Below, one piece after another: positions 27,921-37,663 of a stretch of 64,000 bases of DNA. How positions within the stretch are numbered: the stretch's first letter is position 1; every line of letters starts with the position of its first letter. Origin of the DNA: Celerinatantimonas diazotrophica (lineage in GTDB: Bacteria > Pseudomonadota > Gammaproteobacteria > Enterobacterales > Celerinatantimonadaceae); NCBI RefSeq assembly GCF_004339545.1, contig NZ_SMGD01000003.1, positions 1-64,000 on the forward strand, in the 5' to 3' direction. Both the position numbers and the translations under genes were made by a program. The notes under the pieces are model-generated. The model searched no databases and was not told the origin of the DNA. It saw only the letters and a list, made by a program, of their open reading frames with translations.

Positions 27921-28090
27921 TTCCTGTTACAGTGGCCTGTGGCATGGGATATTTCATTCATTTTTTTCCAAAATAGTGTTAATCCCGCGTCAAATCTGGC
28001 TTCTTGGATAAAAAAATCTTTGCGAAGCTTATTTTTTTCTCTTAAAGTGTTCTCGGCTAATCGAAAATAATCACAAAGGATTACTTATCT

Positions 28091-28363
28091 ATGAATAAAA
28101 CTGAACTGATTGACGCTATCGCAGAAAAGGCGGATCTGTCTAAAGCTCAAGCAAAAGTGGCATTAGAAACTACTATTGAATCAATCTCTGGCGCGCTTAA
28201 AGGTGGTGATCAGGTTCAGCTGATTGGTTTCGGTACTTTCAAAGTAAATCATCGAGCAGCTCGTAAAGGCCGTAACCCTCAGACTGGCGCTGAAATTGAT
28301 ATCGCTGAAGCGAACGTGCCTGCATTTACTCCTGGTAAAGCTCTTAAAGACGCAGTTAGGTAA
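28091..28363 (+). CDS. hupA: DNA-binding protein HU-alpha
   Basis: 90 residues, the E. coli length. Nucleoid protein that bends and compacts DNA as a dimer. The DNA-contacting arms contain [20 protein letters not shown] (about 47-66), and the C-terminus [16 protein letters not shown] is typical. AAAGGA lies upstream of the ATG. Similarity to HupA is clearly higher than to HupB or IHF. Confidence 0.96.
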   Translation: MNKTELIDAIAEKADLSKAQAKVALETTIESISGALKGGDQVQLIGFGTFKVNHRAARKGRNPQTGAEIDIAEANVPAFTPGKALKDAVR

Positions 28364-28413
28364 TTTGTCTATCTAACCGATTGGCATCAGTATTAACTGG
28401 TTACTTTTAGAAT

Positions 28414-28443
28414 AAATATGGGCATTCGTTGCCCATATTTTTC
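28414..28443 (+). terminator. hupA terminator
   Basis: Ten-pair stem AAATATGGGC (28414-28423) with GCCCATATTT (28431-28440), loop ATTCGTT, followed by TT. With the stem's own terminal T it gives a five-base T-run. It is 50 bases after hupA and 28 bases before the cbiX start. Confidence 0.78.
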
Positions 28444-28471
28444 TGCTCTTGTTGTAAACCGGAGACATCTC

Positions 28472-28834
28472 ATGTCTAAAGCTTTTGTTTTAGTAGCTCA
28501 TGGCAGTCGCAAAGATGAATCCAACCACGAAATCATTGCGTTCACCCAGCAGTTACAACCTGCTTTAGCAGGGCATTTTAAGACGATTTGCCATGCTTTC
28601 TTAGAATTGTGTGAGCCAGATCTTCATGCCCGACTTGAGCAATTGATTACTGAGGGCGTTCATTCCGTCACTTTATTTCCATTTTTCTTAGCTGCAGGTA
28701 AGCATGTCCGCCATGATTTGCCCGATTTAGTGGCTGAACTTAAGCAGAAATACCCTCATTGCGAATTCGTACTGCTTGAGCATTTAGGCAAACAAAGTGG
28801 TTTGGTGAAATTGATTCAGGAAGCGGTACTATAA
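28472..28834 (+). CDS. cbiX: small CbiX sirohydrochlorin chelatase
   Basis: 120 residues from the ATG at 28472 (GGAG upstream); a longer reading from 28418 would run through the hupA terminator. The single-domain CbiX(S) fold: AHGSRKDESNHE with metal-binding His10, and FPFFLAAGKHVRHDLP with His78. It inserts cobalt or iron into sirohydrochlorin, towards cobalamin or sirohaem. Which metal is used cannot be decided. No other siroheme or cobalamin genes are in the window, although metH needs B12. Confidence 0.88.
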   Translation: MSKAFVLVAHGSRKDESNHEIIAFTQQLQPALAGHFKTICHAFLELCEPDLHARLEQLITEGVHSVTLFPFFLAAGKHVRHDLPDLVAELKQKYPHCEFVLLEHLGKQSGLVKLIQEAVL

Positions 28835-28853
28835 GCCTGCCTACTTCCTGAAT
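28814..28853. repeat. inverted repeat at the 3' end of cbiX
   Basis: ATTCAGGAAG (28814-28823, inside cbiX) and CTTCCTGAAT (28844-28853) are perfect 10-base complements 20 bases apart, spanning the cbiX stop. A T-run (28864-28869) follows 10 bases later, so it may act as a weak terminator or a 3'-end mRNA stabiliser ahead of the convergent yfaZ-type gene. Confidence 0.5.
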
Positions 28854-28867
28854 GATGTGCGTATTTT

Positions 28868-29434
28868 TTAAAAATTATAATCAGTGCCAAGATAAAAGTT
28901 GTTCTCATAACGTAGATCAGGCCCAGCGTTATAACCAAAAGTTGTCCGTCGCCATCCGACAACCACATCGACATTATCAACTGCCATATAAGATGCTTTT
29001 GCTCCGTACTGCATATAGCGGTCGATGTGGTGGAATGAAAGAAGATCGGGCGCATAATAAGTTTCTGCTGTTGCTTTAAGTCGGTCATTCAATTGATAAG
29101 AGACATGTCCACCTAAAGCGACCACACCACCGTTTCTATGATCTTTTGCATCCAGAAAAACAGCTTTACTGCCAAAACCAAAGGAAATAGGGTCTGAATT
29201 GCCTACAAATTCAGCGCCAACCTGAGCGAGTGTTCCACTATCGTCAGAATATTGGCCATTGGCAAAAAATTTAGCATTGTCACCAGCTGCCGCTTGAATT
29301 CCACCTTTAATATTTTTGTTGTTTACTTGAACATTAATGCTGTTGTTAGTGTGGCCTGTGGCGGCAAATGCTGACTGTCCTGTCAGCAGCAATCCAGCGT
29401 ATGCTATTGAAAGTGCAATGATTCGTTTTTGCAT
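28868..29434 (-). CDS. YfaZ family outer-membrane protein
   Basis: 188 residues from the ATG at 29434. A signal peptide ends near residue 24 (QSAFA|A). The mature part alternates in the beta-strand pattern of a small outer-membrane barrel and carries the family features SDDSGTLAQVGAEF, the ALGGHVSYQLNDRL region, YYAPDLLSFHHIDRYMQYGA and the final aromatic Phe (DYNF). YfaZ proteins have no proven function. An upstream in-frame ATG at 29449 is possible. Confidence 0.82.
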   Translation of the reverse strand: MQKRIIALSIAYAGLLLTGQSAFAATGHTNNSINVQVNNKNIKGGIQAAAGDNAKFFANGQYSDDSGTLAQVGAEFVGNSDPISFGFGSKAVFLDAKDHRNGGVVALGGHVSYQLNDRLKATAETYYAPDLLSFHHIDRYMQYGAKASYMAVDNVDVVVGWRRTTFGYNAGPDLRYENNFYLGTDYNF

Positions 29435-29637
29435 TGTAGTCTCACTCATTTGAAATCGAACAAAGTTAACTGACAAGTTTAGTGATGCATTGATACAGCG
29501 TGATGTCACGTTTTTGTCGCTACACTGAATTATTACAAATAACATGCCAGTTCTAAAAATAATAAAGGATGGTGGTCATCCTTTATTATTGATTGTAGCT
29601 GTAAGTCGGCTGATTGGTATGAAAGTGCACTAACTAA

Positions 29638-30258
29638 CTAACTGGCCGCGAGCCAGACCCCAACCATCGCCATCAAAGCACCAGAGATGCGATTAAGCCA
29701 TTTTAGTTTGCCCGAGTGAGCGAGATAGTACCCAAGTGTTTTACCGCCAGAGGCATAGATAATCAAACAGGTAAATTCAATACACAGTATCATTGCAACC
29801 AGTAGCATCAGTTGAGGAGCAGCGGGCTCATTGACATCAATGAATGGTGGTAATAATGAGACCATGAATGCCCAGCCTTTGGGGTTGGCGATTGCAGTAA
29901 TCAGTCCTTGAAAGGCGAGAGCTTTGCGCGATTGTGGTTTAACATTGCCTTGTGATTGTGCCAATGATAGCTTCGAGCGAGATCGCCACATCTGAATTCC
30001 CAAGTAGAGTAAGTAAGCACCACCTAAATACTTTAAGATGTGAAACAGATGTGGATAGTTGAGCATGATGGCCGCAACACCAACAACCGCAGTAACAGCT
30101 ACTATGCCCACGCCAATCAGTTCTCCTATCATCATCCATAAAGTTCGTTTGATACCAATAGTCATCCCGAGCGTCATCGACAGTGTCATACACATTCCCG
30201 GGGTGAGCGAAACAACGAAAAAAGTCCCTATAAAAGCTATGATGACGTGTCCGTGCAT
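29638..30258 (-). CDS. LysE/RhtB family amino-acid exporter
   Basis: 206 residues, about six membrane segments. The ATG at 30258 has AGGAG 10 bases upstream. Family hallmarks are the N-terminal FFVVSLTPGMCMTLSMTLG and ITAIANPKGWAFMVSLLPPF near the middle. RhtB proteins export homoserine, threonine or related amino acids; the substrate here is unknown. It follows tag after 13 bases on the same strand, so the two are probably cotranscribed. Confidence 0.9.
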   Translation of the reverse strand: MHGHVIIAFIGTFFVVSLTPGMCMTLSMTLGMTIGIKRTLWMMIGELIGVGIVAVTAVVGVAAIMLNYPHLFHILKYLGGAYLLYLGIQMWRSRSKLSLAQSQGNVKPQSRKALAFQGLITAIANPKGWAFMVSLLPPFIDVNEPAAPQLMLLVAMILCIEFTCLIIYASGGKTLGYYLAHSGKLKWLNRISGALMAMVGVWLAAS

Positions 30259-30271
30259 TTGATGTTTTCTC

Positions 30272-30853
30272 CTAGAACAATTCGCGGGCGCGTTGATTAC
30301 AACGAGAATGGGCACTGCAACTGACAAGGTGGTCATTAATTATGCCAACGGCTTGCATAAAGGCATAGCAAATCGTTTCCCCGACAAATTTAAAGCCCTG
30401 TTTCTTGAGTGACTTAGCCATTGCCTTCGATTCTGGGCTGGTCGTTGGTGTATCTTTGCCATCAACTAATTGGTGGTCAATTGGGAAATTATTTACAAAA
30501 GACCATAAATAATCGCTAAAATTAATGCCTTGGTCACGTAAGTTCAGATAGGCTTGTGCATTTTGCACGATAGAGTTGATTTTGAGACGATTACGCACAA
30601 TACCTGGCTCTTGCAGAAGTTGTTGGATTTTATTGTCATCAAACAGAACTATTTTTTCAGGGTTAAATTGTTCAAATAAGCGATAATACTCTGATTGTTT
30701 ACGTAAGATGGTGATCCAAGATAATCCGGCTTGCTGGCCATCAAGACACAATTTAGCAAAAAGTTCCTGGCTATCGACAACAGGCATTCCCCAGCATTGA
30801 TCGTGGTACTGGCGGTATTGAGCATCGTTCCCTGGCCAACTGCATTCAGGCAT
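30272..30853 (-). CDS. tag: DNA-3-methyladenine glycosylase I
   Basis: 193 residues (E. coli Tag 187). Removes 3-methyladenine from alkylated DNA. N-terminal Cys4 (PECSWPG) and His17 (YHDQCWG) with the C-terminal HLVSCSAH segment supply the zinc ligands of the Tag family. LSWITILRKQSEYYRLFEQF and GFKFVGETICYAFMQAVGIINDH match closely. Upstream gene of the RhtB exporter. Confidence 0.95.
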   Translation of the reverse strand: MPECSWPGNDAQYRQYHDQCWGMPVVDSQELFAKLCLDGQQAGLSWITILRKQSEYYRLFEQFNPEKIVLFDDNKIQQLLQEPGIVRNRLKINSIVQNAQAYLNLRDQGINFSDYLWSFVNNFPIDHQLVDGKDTPTTSPESKAMAKSLKKQGFKFVGETICYAFMQAVGIINDHLVSCSAHSRCNQRARELF

Positions 30854-31005
30854 AAAGTTCCTTAGTTGTTGTCAGATGAAATAACAGTTTGCCATTGCTG
30901 GTGATATTTACAATATCGAAAAGGCGATTTATTGGGATGAATTAGATAAGCTAGGCAGTTCACCTAGAGAGTTAATGAATAAGTATTAAAAGTGATTGAA
31001 TATCT

Positions 31006-32910
31006 GTGAAACTGTCGAATAAATTTATTCTGTTTATTGTTATTTGTGTGGTGACTGCCGTTGGTTTGGTAGGGATTGGTGGTGCCTTGACATTCCGTAA
31101 ACTCGCCTATGATCAACAATCGTTTAAAATCAAAGCGATTGTGCAGCTTCTCGATAGTCAATTGGATGTTCAGCCTGATACTCCGGAGTTTGAACAGTGG
31201 TTACCCAATTGGTTACATGCCCACCAAATTATTCGGATGGATGTATCGAATAAGGGAGGAACAGTTTATACCTTTCGTGACGTTCGTTATCACGGGAATA
31301 CTAATTTACTGATTCATTATCATTTCCAGCTGAAATCCCATCCCAATTTTTCTATTACGTTATGGGTCGAGAGTCCATTTAAAAGGCTGCGTTATGCGCC
31401 GGATGCAATGGTGTATGTCTTCTTAGGGGTGATTATTGTGGCGGTCGGGTTGCTAATTAGTATTCAGTGGCTCAAAAATGCGTTTAAGGGGGCTGAGCGC
31501 CTTGAGTGGCGAGGAAGGCGAATTATTGGTGGTCATCAAGATGGCGTGATGAATGCGGAGCCTGGCGAATGGCCTCGAAGTGCCAGCCGGGCGATTAACC
31601 AGTTGCTCTTGCAGCTGGAAAATAGTCGCCAGGATCGGGCCCGATTTGACCGAATGATCCGCGAGAATGCTTTTATCGATGAGTTGACCGGGCTGGCGAA
31701 CCTCACGCATTTCAGTAATCGTCTTGAAACAGAGATGCTCGATGGGGATGCCAACATCGGAGCCGTTTTGCTTTTTCAGATTACGATTTTGGATGAATTT
31801 AACTACATCCATTCGCAAGAGGCTGGTGATGTTTTACTCCAGCAGTTTGCGCAGTTGCTGAACAATTATGCGAAAAATAATACCAATGCGATTGTGGGGC
31901 GGGTTGGTGGCGACCAGTTTGCATTACTGTTAGCTCAGGTGACTTTGGCACAAGCCGAATCGGTGTCGCTGGCATTGTTAAAACAGTTAGAGCGGATCCC
32001 GCTGCCTTCAGGATTTTACAGTGATGATTATATTGCTGTTGGCATTGCTGGATATCAGTTTGGCGATTCTCCACAAGAGGTGATGCATCAGGCTGAAGAC
32101 GCACTGCGTGTTGCCAAACAGCAAGGCGGAAATGCTTGGTTTACGGTCGACCGGCAATTGACAGCTACCTATATTGGGCAAGGTTCAGTGCGTTGGCGGG
32201 CGATGTTAGAAGAAGCTCTTTCATTAGGCAAAGTATGTTATTTCGAGCAGTTAATTTATGCTCGAAATCGAATTCCCTATTCGGTGGAATTACTGGCTAG
32301 GATCCAAGATTCAGATTCGACTTGGTTGACGGCTAGTGTGTTTTGGCCCTGGGTGGAACGCTGTGGCATGGTCAAACAATTTGATTATCTGGCTATCGAG
32401 AATGCCTTGGAACGATTAAAAACGAGTACTATCTCTGTAAATATCAACTTAGATGTCGAAACGCTTCAAGAAAAAGCGGTGATCAGACGACTCATTTATT
32501 GGGCGATGGAAACCAATCCGCGCCAGGCTGGGCGGTTAATCATCGAGCTTAAAGAACAGCAAGTTGCTTTTTTGGGGCGTCGTCAACAGGCTCGCATTAA
32601 TGCATTACGTGAAAAAGGAATTCTGATCGCTATTGACCGTGCTGGGCAAAATGTGCTCAGCACTCAGTATATCAATGATCTTCAACCCGCTTATATTAAG
32701 CTTCATCCGAGTCTTGTTAGAGATCTGGCCAGACGGCAGGTGAATCGCTTAGCAATTAGCAGTTTGTTGGCCAGTGCTGAAGGCAAAGCCAAAGTTGTTG
32801 CTGTCGGGGTCGAATCGGATCGAGACTGGCAAGTCCTAGAGCGCTTGGGGGTGAATGCTGGCCAGGGGAATTGGTTTTCCCCAGTGATAGCCCCCGAAAA
32901 AGAGGATTAA
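31006..32910 (+). CDS. csrD: CsrD-type degenerate GGDEF/EAL regulator of CsrB/CsrC decay
   Basis: 634 residues (E. coli CsrD 646) from a GTG with a poor ribosome-binding site. Membrane segments lie at about residues 7-27 and 132-152, with a HAMP-like linker after the second. The GGDEF domain reads GGDQF (301-305), and the EAL motif reads ELL (428-430); E. coli CsrD is likewise degenerate. CsrD promotes RNase E cleavage of the CsrB/C sRNAs rather than making or breaking c-di-GMP. Its position directly before mreB, as in E. coli, supports the assignment. Confidence 0.9.
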   Translation: MKLSNKFILFIVICVVTAVGLVGIGGALTFRKLAYDQQSFKIKAIVQLLDSQLDVQPDTPEFEQWLPNWLHAHQIIRMDVSNKGGTVYTFRDVRYHGNTNLLIHYHFQLKSHPNFSITLWVESPFKRLRYAPDAMVYVFLGVIIVAVGLLISIQWLKNAFKGAERLEWRGRRIIGGHQDGVMNAEPGEWPRSASRAINQLLLQLENSRQDRARFDRMIRENAFIDELTGLANLTHFSNRLETEMLDGDANIGAVLLFQITILDEFNYIHSQEAGDVLLQQFAQLLNNYAKNNTNAIVGRVGGDQFALLLAQVTLAQAESVSLALLKQLERIPLPSGFYSDDYIAVGIAGYQFGDSPQEVMHQAEDALRVAKQQGGNAWFTVDRQLTATYIGQGSVRWRAMLEEALSLGKVCYFEQLIYARNRIPYSVELLARIQDSDSTWLTASVFWPWVERCGMVKQFDYLAIENALERLKTSTISVNINLDVETLQEKAVIRRLIYWAMETNPRQAGRLIIELKEQQVAFLGRRQQARINALREKGILIAIDRAGQNVLSTQYINDLQPAYIKLHPSLVRDLARRQVNRLAISSLLASAEGKAKVVAVGVESDRDWQVLERLGVNAGQGNWFSPVIAPEKED

Positions 32911-33164
32911 TATTGATTCGAATTGTTACTCAATAGTTAAATTTGCGGGGATTGGATAATCTTTGTGCGGCTTTTATTTTATTACGAAAACGCTCTTCCT
33001 ATTCATTGATTCTGTGCCATACTGGATAGCACTAAATAAGATGGTAGAATTGAAATGTAAGCGATCACTTATAAGCCTACGGTTGCGCTTGCTCTATTGG
33101 TCGAGCGTTGGTAAAGTTAGGCTCATTTAGAGATAATCCATCCCCAAAATTTTCAGGATTTTAG

Positions 33165-34214
<1,050 letters not shown>

Positions 34215-34244
34215 GGTCGGCTTTAGTTAGCTCGGTTTTTGCTT

Positions 34245-35123
34245 ATGAAGCCAATTTTTTCTAGTGGACCATCATTACAGTTACGCTTACTTTTGGCATT
34301 AATTGTATCGATGGCGTTGATTTATACCGATTCCCATTTTAAGCCGTTCTCCATTGTGCGAGGCTATCTAGCCTCGCTGGTTTCGCCTTTGCAGTATGTC
34401 GCTAATTCTCCTCGTGAATTTCTTGATGATGCTTCCGAACAATTTATTAGTGCTCATCGACTACGCCAAGAAAACACTCGTCTAAAACAGCAGTTGCGTT
34501 TGCAGCAGGCGCAACTACTGACTATGGCGAATTTAAAAAAAGAGAATGCACAGTTGCGAGCACTGCTTGGATCGCCTGTACATACCGATGGTCGGCGTAT
34601 GGTAGCTGAAATTCTTGCGGTTGATTCCGATCCGTTTTCTCAGCAGGTTGTGATCAATAAAGGCAGTCATGATGGCGTTTATCAAGGTCAGCCAGTGATT
34701 AATGATGTTGGTGTGGTTGGTTTTATCGTCCATGTAGCAACTGACAGTAGTCGCGTTCTGCTCATTAGCGATAGTTCTGCCGCTATTCCTGTTCGAGTCA
34801 TGCGCAATGACATTCGAGTTATTGCAGAAGGTGATGGAAATATCAATAGTTTGCGTGTGCCGAATGTGCCCCGCAGTACTGATATTAAAGTTGGTGATGA
34901 GCTCGTTACTTCTGGACTGGGAGGCCGTTTTCCTGAAGGTTATCCGGTTGCCAGAGTGACTCAATTTGATTATCGGGAAGGGCAACCATTTGCCTCGATT
35001 AAAGCTAAGCCTGTCGTCAATTTAGAGAGATTGCGTTATTTGTTGTTATTATGGCCAAATAAAAGTGATTTAAAACAACCGATTAATGCTAAGAATAAAG
35101 CTACTGAGGGGGCCCATAAATGA
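34245..35123 (+). CDS. mreC: rod-shape-determining protein MreC
   Basis: 292 residues (E. coli 367, which has a longer C-terminal tail). One N-terminal membrane segment (LLLALIVSMALIYT), a periplasmic coiled coil at about 65-108, and the beta-barrel domain with VVINKGSHDGVYQGQPVIND and VTSGLGGRFPEGYPVA. It connects MreB filaments with PBP2/RodA. The ATG at 34245 gives the family start MKPIFSSGPSLQLRL. Its stop overlaps mreD. Confidence 0.96.
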   Translation: MKPIFSSGPSLQLRLLLALIVSMALIYTDSHFKPFSIVRGYLASLVSPLQYVANSPREFLDDASEQFISAHRLRQENTRLKQQLRLQQAQLLTMANLKKENAQLRALLGSPVHTDGRRMVAEILAVDSDPFSQQVVINKGSHDGVYQGQPVINDVGVVGFIVHVATDSSRVLLISDSSAAIPVRVMRNDIRVIAEGDGNINSLRVPNVPRSTDIKVGDELVTSGLGGRFPEGYPVARVTQFDYREGQPFASIKAKPVVNLERLRYLLLLWPNKSDLKQPINAKNKATEGAHK

Positions 35124-35605
35124 GAGGCTTTGTCAGTCTGCTGATTGTTATTTTGACATTGCTGGTCGCTATTGTTTTACAGATCCTGCCAGTTCCAGAA
35201 CAGTTTGCTAATTTCCGTCCCGACTGGTTATTGGCATGTGTTTTTTACTGGTGTATTGCGTTACCGATGCGATTTAATGTTTTGGGCGCATTTGTTTGCG
35301 GTCTGGTGTTAGATCTATTATTAGGGTCAACTTTAGGGATTCGGGCGCTATCTTTTTCGTTGGTTGGCTATATTGCTGCAATCAACTATGTGCGTATCCG
35401 TAATATGTCGCTCTGGCAGCAGGCCATTGTATTTGCTTTAACCTGTATTGCGAATAAGGCTGTGATATTCTGGATCAATTATATTGTCCATGGAGTACAA
35501 ATGCCGGCTGGTTATTTCTATTCTGCGATTGGTTCGTTGATTATTTGGCCTTGGATATATCTGTTATTGCGTAAACTCCGGCGTCGATTCCGTGTGGAGG
35601 CTTAG
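35120..35605 (+). CDS. mreD: rod-shape-determining protein MreD
   Basis: 161 residues (E. coli 162). Five to six membrane segments, with the conserved FRPDWLLACVFYWCIALP and GLVLDLLLGSTLG. Part of the Rod complex. Its ATG overlaps the mreC stop (ATGA), and its TAG shares one base with the maf GTG start. Confidence 0.96.
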   Translation: MRGFVSLLIVILTLLVAIVLQILPVPEQFANFRPDWLLACVFYWCIALPMRFNVLGAFVCGLVLDLLLGSTLGIRALSFSLVGYIAAINYVRIRNMSLWQQAIVFALTCIANKAVIFWINYIVHGVQMPAGYFYSAIGSLIIWPWIYLLLRKLRRRFRVEA

Positions 35606-36168
35606 TGGATTTTCATCTCGCATCACAATCACCTCGTCGATCTCAGTTACTGCAATATCTTGACTATACCTTTGATATTGTTGATGGGCATATCGATGAA
35701 ACGCCAGCGGTCTCTGAATCGGATTGTGATTATGTGGTGCGAATGGCTCGCTCCAAAGCCTATTGTGGACTGAAAAACAGTGCAGATGGTCGCCCCGTTT
35801 TAGGTGCAGATACCACGATCAGCGTCGATAATGAAATATTAGCTAAGCCAGAATCTTTTGAACATAGTCGGTATATGCTACGCCGGCTTTCAGGGCGAGC
35901 TCATAAAGTATTAACAGCCGTTTGTGTGGTGAATCAAGAGCGGATGGAACAGATATTAGTCACTACGATAGTAAAAATGCGCTCAATCAGTGATGATGAA
36001 ATCAAATTATATTGGCAAAGTGGTGAACCTTGTGATAAAGCAGGGAGTTATGCAATTCAGGGGATTGGCGGAAAATTTGTAAAGGCTATTGATGGTAGCT
36101 ACAGCGCTGTGGTCGGATTACCGTTGGTTGAAAGCGAACAATTGCTAAAAATGTTTTTATCCAGATAG
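35605..36168 (+). CDS. maf: Maf-type nucleotide pyrophosphatase (dTTP/UTP)
   Basis: 187 residues (E. coli YhdE 197). Hydrolyses dTTP, UTP and modified pyrimidine nucleotides, a house-cleaning role. N-terminal ASQSPRRSQLL, the catalytic-region VLGADTTISVDN and KAGSYAIQGIGGKFV place it in the YhdE branch. It starts with GTG (35605) with GGAGG four bases upstream, and the TAG of mreD overlaps it by one base. Confidence 0.95.
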   Translation: MDFHLASQSPRRSQLLQYLDYTFDIVDGHIDETPAVSESDCDYVVRMARSKAYCGLKNSADGRPVLGADTTISVDNEILAKPESFEHSRYMLRRLSGRAHKVLTAVCVVNQERMEQILVTTIVKMRSISDDEIKLYWQSGEPCDKAGSYAIQGIGGKFVKAIDGSYSAVVGLPLVESEQLLKMFLSR

Positions 36169-36189
36169 GTTGGATAATGAGGAGTTATA

Positions 36190-37659
36190 ATGCCGGCCGA
36201 GTTATTGATCAATGTGACCCCAACCGAAACGCGTGTTGCATTGGTCGAAACGGGGATCCTCCAAGAGATCCATATTGAACGTGAAGCTAAACGCGGTATC
36301 GTGGGCAATATTTACAAAGGTAAGGTTAGCCGGGTATTACCCGGTATGCAAGCTGCCTTTGTTGATATTGGCTTAGATAAAGCTGCGTTTCTACATGCAT
36401 CCGATATCATGCCTCATACTGAATGTGTTGATACTCAGGAGCAGGCAAATTTCCAGGCAGGTAATATTGCCGCTCTTGTTCGTCAAGGGCAGGATATTAT
36501 GGTTCAAGTTGTTAAAGATCCGTTGGGAACCAAAGGGGCTCGATTGACAACAGATATTACTTTACCATCTCGGTATTTGGTATTAATGCCTGGAAGCTCC
36601 CATGTTGGCGTTTCCCAGCGTATTGAGGGGGAAGAATCTCGGGACCACCTTAAAGCACTCGCGAGTAAATATGTTGATGATTTGGGAGGATTTATTGTTC
36701 GAACCGCCGCTGAAGGTGTGGGTGAGCATGAGTTGTCTCAAGATGCGGCTTTTTTAAAGCGCTTGTGGCGTAAGGTTCTGCAACGTAAGGAAAAATACCC
36801 CAGCTGTAGTATGCTCTATGAGGACTTGTCGCTTGCGCCTCGCACTGTTCGTGATTTTGTGGGCACTCAATTGGACAAAATTTTGGTTGATTCACGAGCC
36901 AGTTATGAAGAATTGATCATTTTTTGTCAGGACTATGTGCCTGAATTTGCCCCGATACTTGAGTACTATTGCGCTGATCGGCCTATTTTTGATCTCTATG
37001 ATATTGAAAATGAAGCGCAGCGAGCACTTAAACGGCGGGTCGATCTGAAATCAGGAGGATACTTGATTATTGATCAGACTGAGGCAATGACCACTATCGA
37101 TATTAATACGGGCGCTTTTGTTGGACATCGTAATTTAGAAGAAACAATATTTAATACCAATGTTGAAGCAACGCAGGCGATAGCGCGACAACTGCGATTG
37201 CGCAATTTAGGTGGTATTATCATTATCGATTTTATCGATATGCAGCAAGAAGAGCATCGTCAACGCGTATTATTGAGTCTCGAACAAGCTTTAGCCCATG
37301 ATCGAGCAAAAACTAATATCAGCGGTTTTTCTCAGCTGGGTCTGGTTGAGATGACTCGTAAACGAACGCGAGAAAGCTTGGAGCACGTATTGTGTGAACC
37401 TTGTCCTGCTTGCCATGGCAGGGGATCGGTGAAAACAGCTGAAACAGTTTGTTTTGAGATTTTGCGCGAAGTTCTACGGATTAAAAAAGCGTATCAAGCG
37501 GATCATTTCATTGTTTATGCTTCGGCTCCGGTTGCTGCATTGTTAACTGGGGAAGAGTCGCACAGTTTGGCTGAACTCGAGGTTTTTATGGGAAAAGAAG
37601 TTCGAGTGCAGACCGAAACCATGTATAACCAAGAACAGTTTGATGTTGTCATGATGTAA
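36190..37659 (+). CDS. rng: ribonuclease G
   Basis: 489 residues, identical in length to E. coli RNase G. Endoribonuclease that matures the 5' end of 16S rRNA and degrades some mRNAs. The S1 RNA-binding domain is at about 38-120 (GNIYKGKVSRVLPGMQAAFV), the DNase I-like catalytic part includes TTIDINTGAFVG and IIIIDFIDM, and the zinc link is CEPCPACHGRG. A strong GAGGAG precedes the ATG. Confidence 0.97.
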   Translation: MPAELLINVTPTETRVALVETGILQEIHIEREAKRGIVGNIYKGKVSRVLPGMQAAFVDIGLDKAAFLHASDIMPHTECVDTQEQANFQAGNIAALVRQGQDIMVQVVKDPLGTKGARLTTDITLPSRYLVLMPGSSHVGVSQRIEGEESRDHLKALASKYVDDLGGFIVRTAAEGVGEHELSQDAAFLKRLWRKVLQRKEKYPSCSMLYEDLSLAPRTVRDFVGTQLDKILVDSRASYEELIIFCQDYVPEFAPILEYYCADRPIFDLYDIENEAQRALKRRVDLKSGGYLIIDQTEAMTTIDINTGAFVGHRNLEETIFNTNVEATQAIARQLRLRNLGGIIIIDFIDMQQEEHRQRVLLSLEQALAHDRAKTNISGFSQLGLVEMTRKRTRESLEHVLCEPCPACHGRGSVKTAETVCFEILREVLRIKKAYQADHFIVYASAPVAALLTGEESHSLAELEVFMGKEVRVQTETMYNQEQFDVVMM

Positions 37660-37663
37660 TCCT

